From: Cyclobacteriaceae bacterium
GTDB taxonomy: Bacteria; Bacteroidota; Bacteroidia; Cytophagales; Cyclobacteriaceae
Direction of reading: 5' to 3'
NCBI GenBank assembly: GCA_013141055.1
Contig: JABFRS010000002.1
Coordinates: forward strand, 310,001 to 374,000
DNA length: 64,000 nt
A program made the translations under genes and the position numbers. Positions 25,743-36,240 of the stretch are shown here, one piece after another. Below the pieces are notes generated by a model. It was given only the letters and a program-made list of their open reading frames with translations, was not told the origin of the DNA and did not search any database. Every line of letters starts with the position of its first letter. Positions within the stretch are counted from its first letter, which is position 1.

Positions 25743-26165
25743 TTAGATACGTCCGTGATTTCGAAGGTCGGCTATCACCAATGTGCCGAGCATAAAAGCA
25801 ATCGACAATATGATGTAAAGCTTTATCGAGAAGTTCCATCCCTTGTACTTCTCTCCGTGCTTATCAAAATCATTGAACACTTCTTCGTAATATTTATTTC
25901 GGTATAGGGATAAGTAATTAAATGATCCGATTACGGCATAAAGAATCAAGATCGAATACTTACTGGCTTTAAATATAAGATCATGTACGGAGCTGATAAA
26001 AAAACCAGATGTGCCCAGTATTGAAAAAACATTAAAACTTGCCAGTACCATTGTTCCTAAAAAGGAGAACAGTTGAGGCATATTGTCCCTCTTTCTACTG
26101 TAGTAACTATAAATTCTGTAGTTGAGATAAAAATACCAAGTCATGCACTTTAAGGTTTGTTCCAA
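25743..26165 (-). CDS. Membrane protein, candidate immunity protein of the intact Rhs toxin
   Basis: A 140-aa protein with about four membrane helices: FSFLGTMVLASFNVFSILG (about 36-54), a region around SKYSILILYAVIGSFNYLSLY (about 68-88), and a last pair SIKLYIILSIAFMLGTLVIA. The gene overlaps the 3' end of the Rhs gene by 16 bases if ATG 26165 is used; ATG 26144 avoids the overlap. Tight coupling to the toxin's 3' end is the classical position of an immunity gene. A truncated relative lies at 22319-22567. No named family was recognised. Confidence 0.65.
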   Translation of the reverse strand: MEQTLKCMTWYFYLNYRIYSYYSRKRDNMPQLFSFLGTMVLASFNVFSILGTSGFFISSVHDLIFKASKYSILILYAVIGSFNYLSLYRNKYYEEVFNDFDKHGEKYKGWNFSIKLYIILSIAFMLGTLVIADLRNHGRI

Positions 26166-29100
26166 AAATCATTTCCGCTTGCCTCCAGTGCCCACTTGCC
26201 AACAAAGTAAGCTCCCGACACGCCCCATCCAACAACAGGATAAAAGGCAACGCCTCCCATAAACAAATCCAATCCGCCTTCACCAATCAAACTTTTCTGA
26301 CCTGTATAAATCTCATACCCGGTCATACCGACACCAATAACTCCAAGGACTGCACCACCTACTTTCAAAGTATTTGCTGCACCTTTAACAAATCCTGTGG
26401 AAGCCCTCACTGCGCCAAACGGTGTCCTGAAATTCATCGATGGCGTTTTCACGCTGAAGCCTTGGTAGCCAGTCTTTGTGAACTCGTAGGCAAGACGCTT
26501 ATCAAGTGCTCTTCCTAAACTAAAGGCTGCACCATCGACTGCCATGCCGATGCCAGTCATATAGTTCGATAAAGTGTTCCATGAATCTGATCCCTGGCTG
26601 AACCCAAATGATGGTGGCTCATTCCCCTGTGTTTGTTTTATAAAATCATTTAAATCGAATACAACAGTTTCCCCAATCAAACCTCCATCACCATCATGAC
26701 TCAGTTGTGAGAAAAATAACAAGTTGCCATAGCCTCCAACAGAACTATTATTCATAGCATTATATTTTGCTATTGCTTCGTCCAGACTTCCAGCAACACC
26801 CTCGGCACCCCATCCATTGAATTTCGTCACGTACGCAGCAGCAGCAGCAAAAGCCTCAACTCCTGAATAAACACGAACCACAGGGCCGTCCCCACCTTCT
26901 CCTCCACCTCCACCGCTGTCTGCAACCAATGTTTCCATAAATAGAAGATTTCGGTTCGAAGCCCACTGCGCCTGAATGTATGAATACACTGACTCATATG
27001 GATCCGAGCCATTAGGATCATTCATTAATACAGGATTGTTAAAAGAATAATTGTATGAACTAATGCTGCTGTACTTATGCGCCATAGGATCCATCTGGTT
27101 CATCCTTGCCAGCCCGGGATCATAATTTCTATAAGTAAGATCATAAAGACCTGAAACCGGGTTGGATTCCGTACCTCCATTGTATAAGAAATTATTGGAG
27201 GTGTTTGATCGTGTCCAGCTTCTTGCCGCCTGCAACCCAAATGGGTAATATTCATTTGACTGCACGATGTTCGTCGGTGTATGCGTTATCTTGAAGTCGT
27301 CGAAGTACACGTAGTTGTTGCTCGGGTTCTCATAGCTAAGGTAAGCAAAAAGATAACCCGCTTCTTTCACCGTAAACTGCGGAATGGAGACTTTCTGCTT
27401 TGAGAAATTTGCCGTCGCCGGCACAGCAGACCATCCCATATCCATCACTTTGTAATTCTTATCCATCAGGATATAATTAAGAAATGCCGCCGGCCGGCTG
27501 TCACCCGGATTACTGCCCATTCCGAAGGCTCCCAACGCCGCATCAATACCATCATAGATCAGGCCGCTTTCACCGCCACCCGCACTCACACCTCCAAACG
27601 CGCCCGCGATCGCCGTGATCATCGCCGATGCATTGACGTTGCTGGATCCATATCCGCTGCTGCTTTCAAAATAGCTGTACACTTCCAGATCAATCTTGTC
27701 GCCCGGATAAACTTTCATGCTTTTGGATGGTCCTACCGGTGTGGACTGGTTCATAGGTACTACGTTCGTTCCGCTTGGTGTATGATTTGCCGATGGGAAC
27801 GAGCTGATGCTGAAATCTCCTGTAAACGAATCGCTGTCATCGCCGCTATCCCCTTCAAAGGTCGCTGTAAGGGAAGCGGCAGTAGGTGTCGCAGACGTAA
27901 ACACCACACGTGTATTTCCCTGGTGATCAGCAATGGAATACTGATACTCCAGTCCGGACGCATTCTTCACTACACGTCCTTCCGGTGAACTGAAGAAATC
28001 CAGTGTGCCGTTCTGATATACGAACGTACCAACATAATCGGTCGTGGATACCAGTGTGCTGCTGGTGTTATAGTTCTTCACTGTAAGCTTTGTGCCCGAT
28101 GCATCATAGAGGTAAGTGATGAAATGTCCGTCGGTAAATTTCACCCTGACCACCTTTCCAAGGTCATTGTATTTTATACTATCGATTCCTTTGTTTTGAT
28201 CCGCCGTAAGACTTCCGTCACTGTTATAATTATACTCCGTGGTTTCGGAAGCTCCGTCCTTGAAATCGCCAATGCCAACGGAAGGTAATACAGCATCGTC
28301 TACTTTACTTAACTGATTGCCGCTGGCATAGGTATAGGTAAGATCATCCAGGGACTGTGATGCATGAGTGACCGAGGTGCCGCTAAGACCCTTTTCATTC
28401 TGCTTCCGAAGAAGGCTAAGGATGTTACCGTTGTGATCATAGGTCATTCCTTCATTGAGCGTGTTAACTTGCTTGTCCCACGCGGAGGTACCGTACGCCT
28501 GAAAAGTAGCCTGCAGCAACCGGTCACTCTTGTCGTACGAATACTTATAGCTTCGCTGTCCGGCAGTACCTGATTCTTCACCGAATGTTTTCCATTTAAG
28601 GGCGCTGATGTTTCCGTTGTACATGGCAGTGTTGCTCATTCCGGCACTGCCTTCATACGCTAGCTCCATACCAAAGTAGTCGTCCGTATCATTATTTAAA
28701 GTACCGTCATTGCTGAGTTGAGAATTATTGATCGAAGTCAGCCATCCACGAATACTATATCGAAAATCTACGCTCTGAAGGTAACTGCTACCGCCCGTGT
28801 TGTGCAATTGCTTATCCACCAGCTGGCCCAACTCATTATAATTATACTTAGCCACGATCTGCTCTGCATCGGAGTTGTTCTTCTGCTTGATGGTGAGCAC
28901 TCTTCCTGCATGGTCATACGTGTAGGTATTGAGAACGGTAGTCTGGTTGGAGCCTCCTGCGTTGTGATAAGTCTTTTTCTGTATCACTTTGCCATCAAAG
29001 CTATACACTGCGGTGACAAGGTTGTCGATCGTAGCTGAAACGTGGTTATTACTTTTCGTCTGGATAGCCCTGCCCATTTTATCATAAAAGACATAGTCAT

Positions 29101-31495
29101 ACAGCCAGTCGGTTGTTCCCACAATGAGTCTTTTGGATCCGGTAGGAAAGCCGAAACTGTTGCCCTGACTTCCTTCACCGGTCAGACTTTGACTGGTATA
29201 GCTATAATCGTCCGATCCATTAAAATCAAAATCATAATGATCATAGTAATTGACAGATATCACCTCGATGGATCCGCCGGGTTCATTGGCGGTAGGAAAA
29301 CTCTGGTTGGTGTATCCGTGAAGCGTGGTGCCGCGTTCTTCATAATACGGATCGTTTACATCTGAATACAAGGGCGATACAACATTGGCTTGTATCTCAG
29401 AGAATAGTGTATCAGTAGTATTGGTATAGAACCCGGTCATTACGGGTCGGGACTTTGAATCGTATTTTACAAAGAGCCACTTGTGCGAGGTCCGCAGATT
29501 GCCATCCTGAATAAGCACTAACCTACCCAGTCGGTCGTACACATAATAAGTGCTTGCCGCGCCGGGCGACTTTTTCATCACAAGCTGATTCTTTGAATCA
29601 TACCGGTAAAGAAAGCACCACTTGTCGCGAAAGGCAGTTGTATCCCATGAGGTACCAGCATTCAATGCTGCGGAAGCAGACGGCGGCACTTGCAATCTCA
29701 GATTACCACGGATGTCATACACATAATAGGTCTCAAGCCAGGTAGTAGAGTCAGCCATATCGCTGGTCTGAACTCTCTTTAAAATGCTCTGGCCCAAGGT
29801 ATTGGAATATGCAATCGTTTTGTTTCCATTTTCATCCTTGACGATCGTACTGGCAAGCGTATTCGCGCTGTAATATCCATCGGGTCCGTCGGGTGTCCAT
29901 TTACGTACCTGGAAAGAAGAGTTGTTCACGCGCGTAGCTGCTGTTACAGAATGACCTCCGCCGGGCTGCCATGCTGTGCCGAAGGATCCTTGTTCTGTCG
30001 CACGTCCAAGAGCGCTGCTCTCAATCAACGCTTTTGAAAAAGGGGAAGAATTTACGGCAACGGCTGTCGTGCCATCATAAAAATTCTTTTGATCACTGTT
30101 TGAGTATCCACTTCCGCCATCCAGCGCAGTAGTTCGTCGCCAGCCATTTTTTGAAGTGGCTGCATAAGGAAGATATGTTATCGAGCTCACCGAATCGAAG
30201 GCAGCTGGCTGAATAAGGTCCTTCATTAAAGGGCTTTGTCCAATGGCAATTGTTTGAATGCCGCGACCAAGACCATCAACATACTGAATAGACTGTGCGT
30301 ACTCGGATGACTGCAGACTATAAATACCGGAGGAACTGGTCACTCCTGATTTTTTAATGATGATCGTTCCTAACGAACTAGCCGTTACATCCTCATTCTC
30401 CCCAAGACCATAAACACGGAAGGAAGGTGATGTTGCGGAGGTTCCTATTCCGGAATAGGTTGCACGAAACTGATATAGTCCAGGTTCGACAGCAGCATAA
30501 GTAGTGGAAGTCGCATTGGATGGAAATCCATTAGTCGTGGTAATATCCATTGCATCTTTGATCCATTGTATGGAAGCAAGAGAGCCTGGATTACTTTGAA
30601 GGGTGACGGAAGAGCCAATTGAAACTGTGGGGGTCGAACTACAGGTCACAGATAAAGTAATAACAGTAACAGTAGACGACGAAGTGGACAACACACTGGC
30701 ATCACAATTCGCAATTACATTTCTTCTGAAACTGGTCGTTAGGGTAAGGTTGCCTGCCTGGTAACTTGAACTTGTGGCACCTGATATGTTTGTCCACGAA
30801 CCACCACTGGGCATACTCTGCCATTGAAATGTATAATCTGTTCCGGTAGTGGTGCCAGGCAATGTACTATTGGTAAACTGTGCAGGCGCCGTTCCGCTCC
30901 AGACATTTGCGGATCCACCACCAATGGTCCCGGCGCTCGTTACCGATCCGGCTATTGTAACCGTTCCGCCAATAGTTTGTGCTGAGCTCCAGGTGTAGTC
31001 ATCATAAATACATCTGGCGCGGAGGTATAATGGGCCGGGAGAAGTAATGGCTACTGATGATGCATAACCCAACGCTGTTGAAGTTCCGGTGGACGACGTC
31101 TGCCAATACCATCTGAAGTTTGATCCCGGATTAGTGGTGCGTGATACTGTAGTACTGCCGCAATTATAGGTGTAGCCAACACCACTGGCGGTGGGTGTAG
31201 GAACATCTATGGTGATCTCAAGGTAGCCGGAATAGTAATTATCAAATGTGGAAAGGCTGTAAAAGAGACCACCGGAGGCATAGAATTTAACGGTTGCAGA
31301 AGACGCACTACTGATTTGAATTTCTCCACCACTCCAGTAATATTCGTCGCCGGACGGGAACACCTCCATGGAAGCGGTGTAAACATTATTGGCACCGACG
31401 GTTACCGTTGTTGGCCCGTCGATCGTTGCAACTCCTGCTTGCGCAGTTACTACACTTAATAGTACCAATAAAATCAAAAAGCCAGTAGTTTTCAT
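26150..31495 (-). CDS. Secreted Rhs-family polymorphic toxin
   Basis: A 1781-aa protein from ATG 31495, chosen because it starts the signal peptide KTTGFLILLVLLSVVTAQA. Domain order: Ser/Thr-rich adhesin-like strands (to ~370), a conserved stretch (YAQSIQYVDGLGRGIQTIAI), many YD/Rhs repeats (e.g. YVYDRLGRLVLIQDG, YTYDHAGRVLTIKQ), and the Rhs-associated core ending about residue 1496 (DPGLARMNQMDPMAHKYS... NPVLMNDPNG). A variable ~285-residue tail follows, whose last third has two long hydrophobic Gly-rich helices (VGGAVLGVIGVGMTGYEIY; GGVAFYPVVGWGVSGAYFVG). Such a tail suggests a membrane-acting toxin. Followed by a membrane immunity candidate. Confidence 0.88.
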   Translation of the reverse strand: MKTTGFLILLVLLSVVTAQAGVATIDGPTTVTVGANNVYTASMEVFPSGDEYYWSGGEIQISSASSATVKFYASGGLFYSLSTFDNYYSGYLEITIDVPTPTASGVGYTYNCGSTTVSRTTNPGSNFRWYWQTSSTGTSTALGYASSVAITSPGPLYLRARCIYDDYTWSSAQTIGGTVTIAGSVTSAGTIGGGSANVWSGTAPAQFTNSTLPGTTTGTDYTFQWQSMPSGGSWTNISGATSSSYQAGNLTLTTSFRRNVIANCDASVLSTSSSTVTVITLSVTCSSTPTVSIGSSVTLQSNPGSLASIQWIKDAMDITTTNGFPSNATSTTYAAVEPGLYQFRATYSGIGTSATSPSFRVYGLGENEDVTASSLGTIIIKKSGVTSSSGIYSLQSSEYAQSIQYVDGLGRGIQTIAIGQSPLMKDLIQPAAFDSVSSITYLPYAATSKNGWRRTTALDGGSGYSNSDQKNFYDGTTAVAVNSSPFSKALIESSALGRATEQGSFGTAWQPGGGHSVTAATRVNNSSFQVRKWTPDGPDGYYSANTLASTIVKDENGNKTIAYSNTLGQSILKRVQTSDMADSTTWLETYYVYDIRGNLRLQVPPSASAALNAGTSWDTTAFRDKWCFLYRYDSKNQLVMKKSPGAASTYYVYDRLGRLVLIQDGNLRTSHKWLFVKYDSKSRPVMTGFYTNTTDTLFSEIQANVVSPLYSDVNDPYYEERGTTLHGYTNQSFPTANEPGGSIEVISVNYYDHYDFDFNGSDDYSYTSQSLTGEGSQGNSFGFPTGSKRLIVGTTDWLYDYVFYDKMGRAIQTKSNNHVSATIDNLVTAVYSFDGKVIQKKTYHNAGGSNQTTVLNTYTYDHAGRVLTIKQKNNSDAEQIVAKYNYNELGQLVDKQLHNTGGSSYLQSVDFRYSIRGWLTSINNSQLSNDGTLNNDTDDYFGMELAYEGSAGMSNTAMYNGNISALKWKTFGEESGTAGQRSYKYSYDKSDRLLQATFQAYGTSAWDKQVNTLNEGMTYDHNGNILSLLRKQNEKGLSGTSVTHASQSLDDLTYTYASGNQLSKVDDAVLPSVGIGDFKDGASETTEYNYNSDGSLTADQNKGIDSIKYNDLGKVVRVKFTDGHFITYLYDASGTKLTVKNYNTSSTLVSTTDYVGTFVYQNGTLDFFSSPEGRVVKNASGLEYQYSIADHQGNTRVVFTSATPTAASLTATFEGDSGDDSDSFTGDFSISSFPSANHTPSGTNVVPMNQSTPVGPSKSMKVYPGDKIDLEVYSYFESSSGYGSSNVNASAMITAIAGAFGGVSAGGGESGLIYDGIDAALGAFGMGSNPGDSRPAAFLNYILMDKNYKVMDMGWSAVPATANFSKQKVSIPQFTVKEAGYLFAYLSYENPSNNYVYFDDFKITHTPTNIVQSNEYYPFGLQAARSWTRSNTSNNFLYNGGTESNPVSGLYDLTYRNYDPGLARMNQMDPMAHKYSSISSYNYSFNNPVLMNDPNGSDPYESVYSYIQAQWASNRNLLFMETLVADSGGGGGEGGDGPVVRVYSGVEAFAAAAAYVTKFNGWGAEGVAGSLDEAIAKYNAMNNSSVGGYGNLLFFSQLSHDGDGGLIGETVVFDLNDFIKQTQGNEPPSFGFSQGSDSWNTLSNYMTGIGMAVDGAAFSLGRALDKRLAYEFTKTGYQGFSVKTPSMNFRTPFGAVRASTGFVKGAANTLKVGGAVLGVIGVGMTGYEIYTGQKSLIGEGGLDLFMGGVAFYPVVGWGVSGAYFVGKWALEASGNDFWNKP

Positions 31496-31505
31496 GAGCA
31501 ACTTT

Positions 31506-31949
31506 TTATTTTCTGACGAACACAAGTTTCGAAACCAAAGCAGTTTCCATTTTTTCCTGAATCTCAAGGGTGAGCACATTATTATGGCGGCTCATGGTAT
31601 ACTGCTTTGGAACCTCATCGATGGTGATGGTCACCACACTTCCGTAGAGTTCCCACGTGCCTGTCTGGATCTTTTCACCTGACCTCCCCTGCCAGCGCAC
31701 CTCTATTATATTATCCTGTTTGAAATGAAATTGTTTGGAGGAGTAGTTGCTGGAGATGTCATTCTTCATCTGCTGAGGCATCTTGTCAAATCGCTGCTTT
31801 TCCGGTTGAGTCATCGCGACGTAGATCTTCTGCCAGTCCATTTTCCATTCGCCTGTCAGACTTTTCTGAGCTTTTACATTCTGTGTGGCAGAAATAAAGA
31901 TGACCAAGAAGAACAATAGTGCCTTGAATGTTATTTGCTTCGACTGCAT
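31506..31949 (-). CDS. Small secreted lipocalin-like protein
   Basis: A 147-aa protein with a signal peptide (LLFFLVIFISATQNVKAQ). The mature part begins SLTGEWKMDWQKIYVAM and alternates strands (KQFHFKQDNIIEVRWQGRSG, TGTWELYGSVVTITIDEV) up to VSKLVFVRK. This is the pattern of small lipocalin-like 'GxW' proteins in Bacteroidota. It lies between the 1244-aa companion and the Rhs gene with short gaps (35 and 10 bases), so the three are probably one transcript. Role unknown; perhaps a chaperone for the Rhs protein. Confidence 0.6.
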   Translation of the reverse strand: MQSKQITFKALLFFLVIFISATQNVKAQKSLTGEWKMDWQKIYVAMTQPEKQRFDKMPQQMKNDISSNYSSKQFHFKQDNIIEVRWQGRSGEKIQTGTWELYGSVVTITIDEVPKQYTMSRHNNVLTLEIQEKMETALVSKLVFVRK

Positions 31950-31984
31950 AGTTTTCTAATTTGAGATTTTTGTTTAATCGACTT

Positions 31985-34900
31985 TCACTCGCAGTAAAAT
32001 GTTTCCGATACTGTCACCATCTCCGCCACATCATAATTGCCCGTGGCATGGTTGTAACACCTTGCAATAATGTCACACTTAATTTCTGCCGAGCTTACAC
32101 CACCTGACAGTATAGCAGCCAAGTCAATAACTAGTGGATTATTAGCATTAATAGTCACAAGCTCATATTTAGTTGCACCCACCATGTAATACCAATGCAG
32201 GGTAGTCCTATCCGGATCATAGCATCCGGTTATTGCTGCATTAATTTCTCGCGGATCAGAACTTAATGCCCCACAGTTGGAACTAACGATACCTCCGTTT
32301 AAGATTTCAAAAGTTGATGTAATGCGGTATAAGGGGTGAATTGTTACTTCAGTAATACTTGTTCCTGCAGATGTAGTGGCCGAAAGCTTTACCTGGTAAT
32401 CCTTGTTCTCAGTGAATGAAGTTACCAGAGTTGAGGATGTTGATCCCTGCACCGCCCCATCAACATACCAGGCATAAGTAACTCCCGTCAGACAGGATTC
32501 TTCTATTGAAAAGGTGACGGAGGTTCCGCGCCAGATAGAATTTCGGGCAGGACTGAATGTGAAATTGCTATTTGCAATCAGGAGGCCCGGATTTTTATAA
32601 TGATATTTTTTAATGGCAACAATGTCTTTATCCTGATTGCGGATTATTGAAGGACGACCCATATCGTCGTACTCCTGGAAGGATGTCATTCCCCGGCTAT
32701 CCATGGTCGCTGTTTCTCCGTTCATTGGCTCAAGCGCATGAACCTTTACATCTGCAGTTTCAGGATAGAACAGAACGTTATCGATCAGGATGGTTGCCGA
32801 CGATGTGAGAGAGAATGAAAAAGCTGAAGATATCGCAGACATATCAATGCGTTTCTCGATGTATTTCCACCCGGATGAAGTATAGCTGACCGTATTCGCT
32901 GTTCCACTGTTAATTGATACGCTGACGGTAGCATTCGAAGCGCCTTTTACCCAGGCTGAAAACCTGTAGTACACTCCCGTTCCTCTGGCAATGCTGCTTT
33001 TAGTGATGCTGTTGGAGGAAGTCATGGAAAGACTTTTTTTACCAGACCATGCGTCAGTAGAGAGTGTTCCTGTATAGGAAGGTCCGCCTGAAATTCCAGG
33101 TTCAAAATCAATAAAGACCAGCTGAGATGGAAGCGCGTTGCTTATCTCAAGAACGGGAATGGTTCCGTTGTGACCGATGACGGCTGACGAAATGTTACGG
33201 CTGCGGTCGCGCTGAACAACCGGCAATCCGGCGCTGCTATATTCATCGAAATATCTTACAGGATAGTATCCGGAAGAAGCAACAAAGGCCGATCCTGAAA
33301 CAGTGGACTGTGAAAAAGAAGCAGTGGATCCAAGAGCCTGCTGCTGTGCGGGAAGTATTCGTCCGCCACCGAATGAATTTGAGAATATTGTCAACAGACC
33401 TCCGGTAACAACGTCGTCCTGCTTGGATACTATTTCGACCGGCGTTCCATGCTGGTTATTGGTTACGAGACCGTAGATCAATGTCGACTGTGTATCCGAT
33501 CCGCCGGAGGCATAATCCTTTGCATATTTAATGAGCTGTGTTGAAACAATGCCGTCACTATTTGTGACATCAACTTTGTTGATCATTTGAGCTGCACTCA
33601 GCGTATAGGCATTGACGGTCTGAATGGCTTTTGTTGTATCACTGGAAATCTGATCATAGATCTTCGTCGTTTCCGAAAGAACTACTTTGTCAACATTGCA
33701 AAGGACGTTGTATTTGGTATAAATAAATCCATAATCGAAACGCAGACTGACCACACTTTCGGCCGTAAGAGTAGTACGCTGATACTGATAGAGTTTTCTT
33801 TGCACCAGCTTTCCACCTGCGGTATAAAACGAAACCCTTTTCGGAAGCCCCCTTTCAAAATCGTAATTGGTGTTTGGAACATAGGGATAGTGGTAATATC
33901 CATTTTTATTTCCGGAGCCAAGACTCACGCAAGGATACACTCGTGCAATCCTTGCATAACTGGCTTGAAAATCTCCTGAGTGTAATTTCGGATACATTCC
34001 GGGCATCCGGAATTCCTGCACAATTTTTCCTTTGCCATCCGTTAACGTTTCAACACGGGAATATAAAAGGCGCTCTTCAGGCGCAAGATTATCGGGTGAC
34101 CAGGCAGGGTACCCTAAGGTCCTTATAACGAACATCGGACGATAGGTCCACTGACCACTCGACGTGCCATCTTCAAGACGGTACCTGTACCGGATGGTAA
34201 AAGGTTGTGATCCATCTCCTGCAGTCGTCTTTACTTTTCTGACGCGTGGTCCCCCTCCCAGTATAGTGCTATTGGTCAACGAATCATAATAATCCGACGA
34301 TTCATATGTAATCAGATTATAGCCACCTTCCGGGAATATCATTTTCTTCAGATTGCCATAATAAACTTTAGAAGTATCCACTCCACGGGATGCGGCTGAT
34401 AGCATAAGCGAGTAATCTGTAGCGGGTGCGATACGGTAGATCTCTCCGTCTCCTGCTGGTTCAGTTGTATAATAGATATCCGGCACATGGGAAGTTCCTG
34501 AGGCGTTATAGTAACCAAGAAGATCCTGCTTCAGATCGGTATTAAAAGGAATATCCGAAGTACCATTAACGGTGTTCACTCCATGGTACTCAAATTTGTA
34601 GCCAGGGTAGACTTTACAATTAACGTCTTTATACACACCCACCAGAAAATTTCTTGTCACTGTGGATTGAGAGGCGGAGCTACGAACGTATGCGTACTTG
34701 AGATTTATTCGTTCTACCTGCGAATAGCTCGCATCACTTACACTGACGGAATTGAGTACGGATCCACTCCATGAAAACGTCGCCGTCAAATTTGATCCGG
34801 TGATCGTCAGAAGAGATTTTCCTGTTGTCTTATTTACAGTAACATAGGTGGAGTCCACCACTGAAGATCCCAACGTACTAACCCGTGTGAAAGAAGGATT

Positions 34901-35719
34901 GTGCTGGAGGAAATCATTCCCATAGCCGAAAGAAATCGAACCACCGGAAGGCGATGTCATTTGTGTGAGATACCATGACTGATAAAACGTAGTAGGTGTA
35001 AGGTATTGAAGAAACGGTGTAGTTATGTTCAAAACGGATGACCCGGGTGCAATATCCCATGTATAGGTTTGCGCTGTAACCTTGTCGCCGGCCGAGAACG
35101 TGTATTGTATTCCCAGGTTATTCGTAATCACAACCTGAGAGATGAGACCGTCAGTCCCACGAGTAACATCAATCCTAAGATCCTGATAAGGAATGGTGCG
35201 GACTAATTTTTCCTTGTTAAAAATGAACTGTCCGCTCAGGCCAGGAGCATTGAAAGAAAAGATATCTGCTTCCGTATCATCCGTATATCCAAAGCCATTG
35301 AGGACCGCCCAGTCAGCTGCCTCATCTGTACAGTCTCCAAATGACTCATCTGCCGAAGGAGTGAATTCGTATGGGTGTTCCGCTAGGTCGGAATGCAGCC
35401 ATCCATTCTTGGTATTATATCCATCTTCCGAAACAGAACCAACATAGTCATCGGGAAGACCTCTCAACTCTCTCCTCACCGCTCCTCCTGCATTTAACAT
35501 CCAGCCTACTCCGGCAGTACCTTCTCCATCATTGACTTTAAAACCGCTTCCATATATCAGTGATACAGGAGCAGCGATGTTGCCAGACTTTATAGTAGCA
35601 ATTGGTAATTGTGTAGTAGCTGTTCCGGTTAGAGGCATTACCTGTACGGTAGATTGAGCTGCAACATGGTGGAGAAATAAAAAACCACAAGCGCCTAGTA
35701 AGTAAAGTATTCGGTTCAT
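31985..35719 (-). CDS. Large secreted Rhs-companion protein
   Basis: 1244 aa with a signal peptide (RILYLLGACGFLFLHHVAAQ). The N-terminus is the block TTQLPIATIKSGNIAAPVSL followed by GTAGVGWMLNAGGAVRRELRG. I recall this as a common partner found directly upstream of Rhs genes in Bacteroidota. Strand-rich repeats follow. A carbohydrate-module-like jelly roll occurs near 910-1000 (GVYYRFSAWVKGASNATVSV), a PKD-like domain near 1090-1170 (GVTYAWYVDGAVQGS...KDYQVKLSATTSAG), and a Cys-containing end. Its place at the head of the island suggests a role in export or assembly of the Rhs shell. Confidence 0.7.
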   Translation of the reverse strand: MNRILYLLGACGFLFLHHVAAQSTVQVMPLTGTATTQLPIATIKSGNIAAPVSLIYGSGFKVNDGEGTAGVGWMLNAGGAVRRELRGLPDDYVGSVSEDGYNTKNGWLHSDLAEHPYEFTPSADESFGDCTDEAADWAVLNGFGYTDDTEADIFSFNAPGLSGQFIFNKEKLVRTIPYQDLRIDVTRGTDGLISQVVITNNLGIQYTFSAGDKVTAQTYTWDIAPGSSVLNITTPFLQYLTPTTFYQSWYLTQMTSPSGGSISFGYGNDFLQHNPSFTRVSTLGSSVVDSTYVTVNKTTGKSLLTITGSNLTATFSWSGSVLNSVSVSDASYSQVERINLKYAYVRSSASQSTVTRNFLVGVYKDVNCKVYPGYKFEYHGVNTVNGTSDIPFNTDLKQDLLGYYNASGTSHVPDIYYTTEPAGDGEIYRIAPATDYSLMLSAASRGVDTSKVYYGNLKKMIFPEGGYNLITYESSDYYDSLTNSTILGGGPRVRKVKTTAGDGSQPFTIRYRYRLEDGTSSGQWTYRPMFVIRTLGYPAWSPDNLAPEERLLYSRVETLTDGKGKIVQEFRMPGMYPKLHSGDFQASYARIARVYPCVSLGSGNKNGYYHYPYVPNTNYDFERGLPKRVSFYTAGGKLVQRKLYQYQRTTLTAESVVSLRFDYGFIYTKYNVLCNVDKVVLSETTKIYDQISSDTTKAIQTVNAYTLSAAQMINKVDVTNSDGIVSTQLIKYAKDYASGGSDTQSTLIYGLVTNNQHGTPVEIVSKQDDVVTGGLLTIFSNSFGGGRILPAQQQALGSTASFSQSTVSGSAFVASSGYYPVRYFDEYSSAGLPVVQRDRSRNISSAVIGHNGTIPVLEISNALPSQLVFIDFEPGISGGPSYTGTLSTDAWSGKKSLSMTSSNSITKSSIARGTGVYYRFSAWVKGASNATVSVSINSGTANTVSYTSSGWKYIEKRIDMSAISSAFSFSLTSSATILIDNVLFYPETADVKVHALEPMNGETATMDSRGMTSFQEYDDMGRPSIIRNQDKDIVAIKKYHYKNPGLLIANSNFTFSPARNSIWRGTSVTFSIEESCLTGVTYAWYVDGAVQGSTSSTLVTSFTENKDYQVKLSATTSAGTSITEVTIHPLYRITSTFEILNGGIVSSNCGALSSDPREINAAITGCYDPDRTTLHWYYMVGATKYELVTINANNPLVIDLAAILSGGVSSAEIKCDIIARCYNHATGNYDVAEMVTVSETFYCE

Positions 35720-35984
35720 AAGCGGGTAAGATCAGGAGGTTATCTTAGTTGTTATCAGCGAAACATCGCCTCGTAAACAGTGATTCAATATTGTTAAAAG
35801 AAGAGATACTCGTTTTTAAACCCCAGGAATAAGAGAGAGTTTAAGAGGCTAATAATTGATTGTTATTGGCTGAAGGTATTGAAGGCTAGTACCTTAGGTA
35901 TCTAAAGGATTCTATAGAGAAACTAAAGGATTATTTAGATTCTGTTTAGGGGGACTTCGGAACGAAAACCATTAACTTTACAAT

Positions 35985-36189
35985 ATGAAAGCAAAATATC
36001 TGATCTACCTGTTTTTAATAGATACTGCGCTCTGCCTGGTATTCTATCTGCCTTTCATCCTGTATTCGAAGAACCCCTCCCACTAATTTAGTATTGGGTG
36101 GCGCTGTATTTGTTGGTTGTCTGTTAAGTGTGATGATTGCGAACAAACAAATTGTAAAGATCTCAAAAAGGGAAACTGCAAGCAGTTAA
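35985..36189 (+). pseudogene. Small two-helix membrane protein broken by a frameshift
   Basis: ATG 35985 opens MKAKYLIYLFLIDTALCLVF then LPFILYSKNPSH and stops at 36084. In another frame the sequence continues at once with LVLGGAVFVGCLLSVMIANK and ends QIVKISKRETASS at 36189. Together they would make a ~66-residue protein with two membrane helices. Either a frameshifted gene or two unrelated short frames. The preceding stretch 35720-35984 shows nothing recognisable. Confidence 0.35.
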
Positions 36190-36240
36190 GAAAAGTTGGT
36201 GCGACGGCTTTGCCTCGTGCTGTTGAAACCCCGTTGGCAA

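Noticed and set aside
33587-33979. 130-codon ORF antisense to the 1244-aa companion
   Set aside because: No independent protein character; the minus-strand frame is continuous here.
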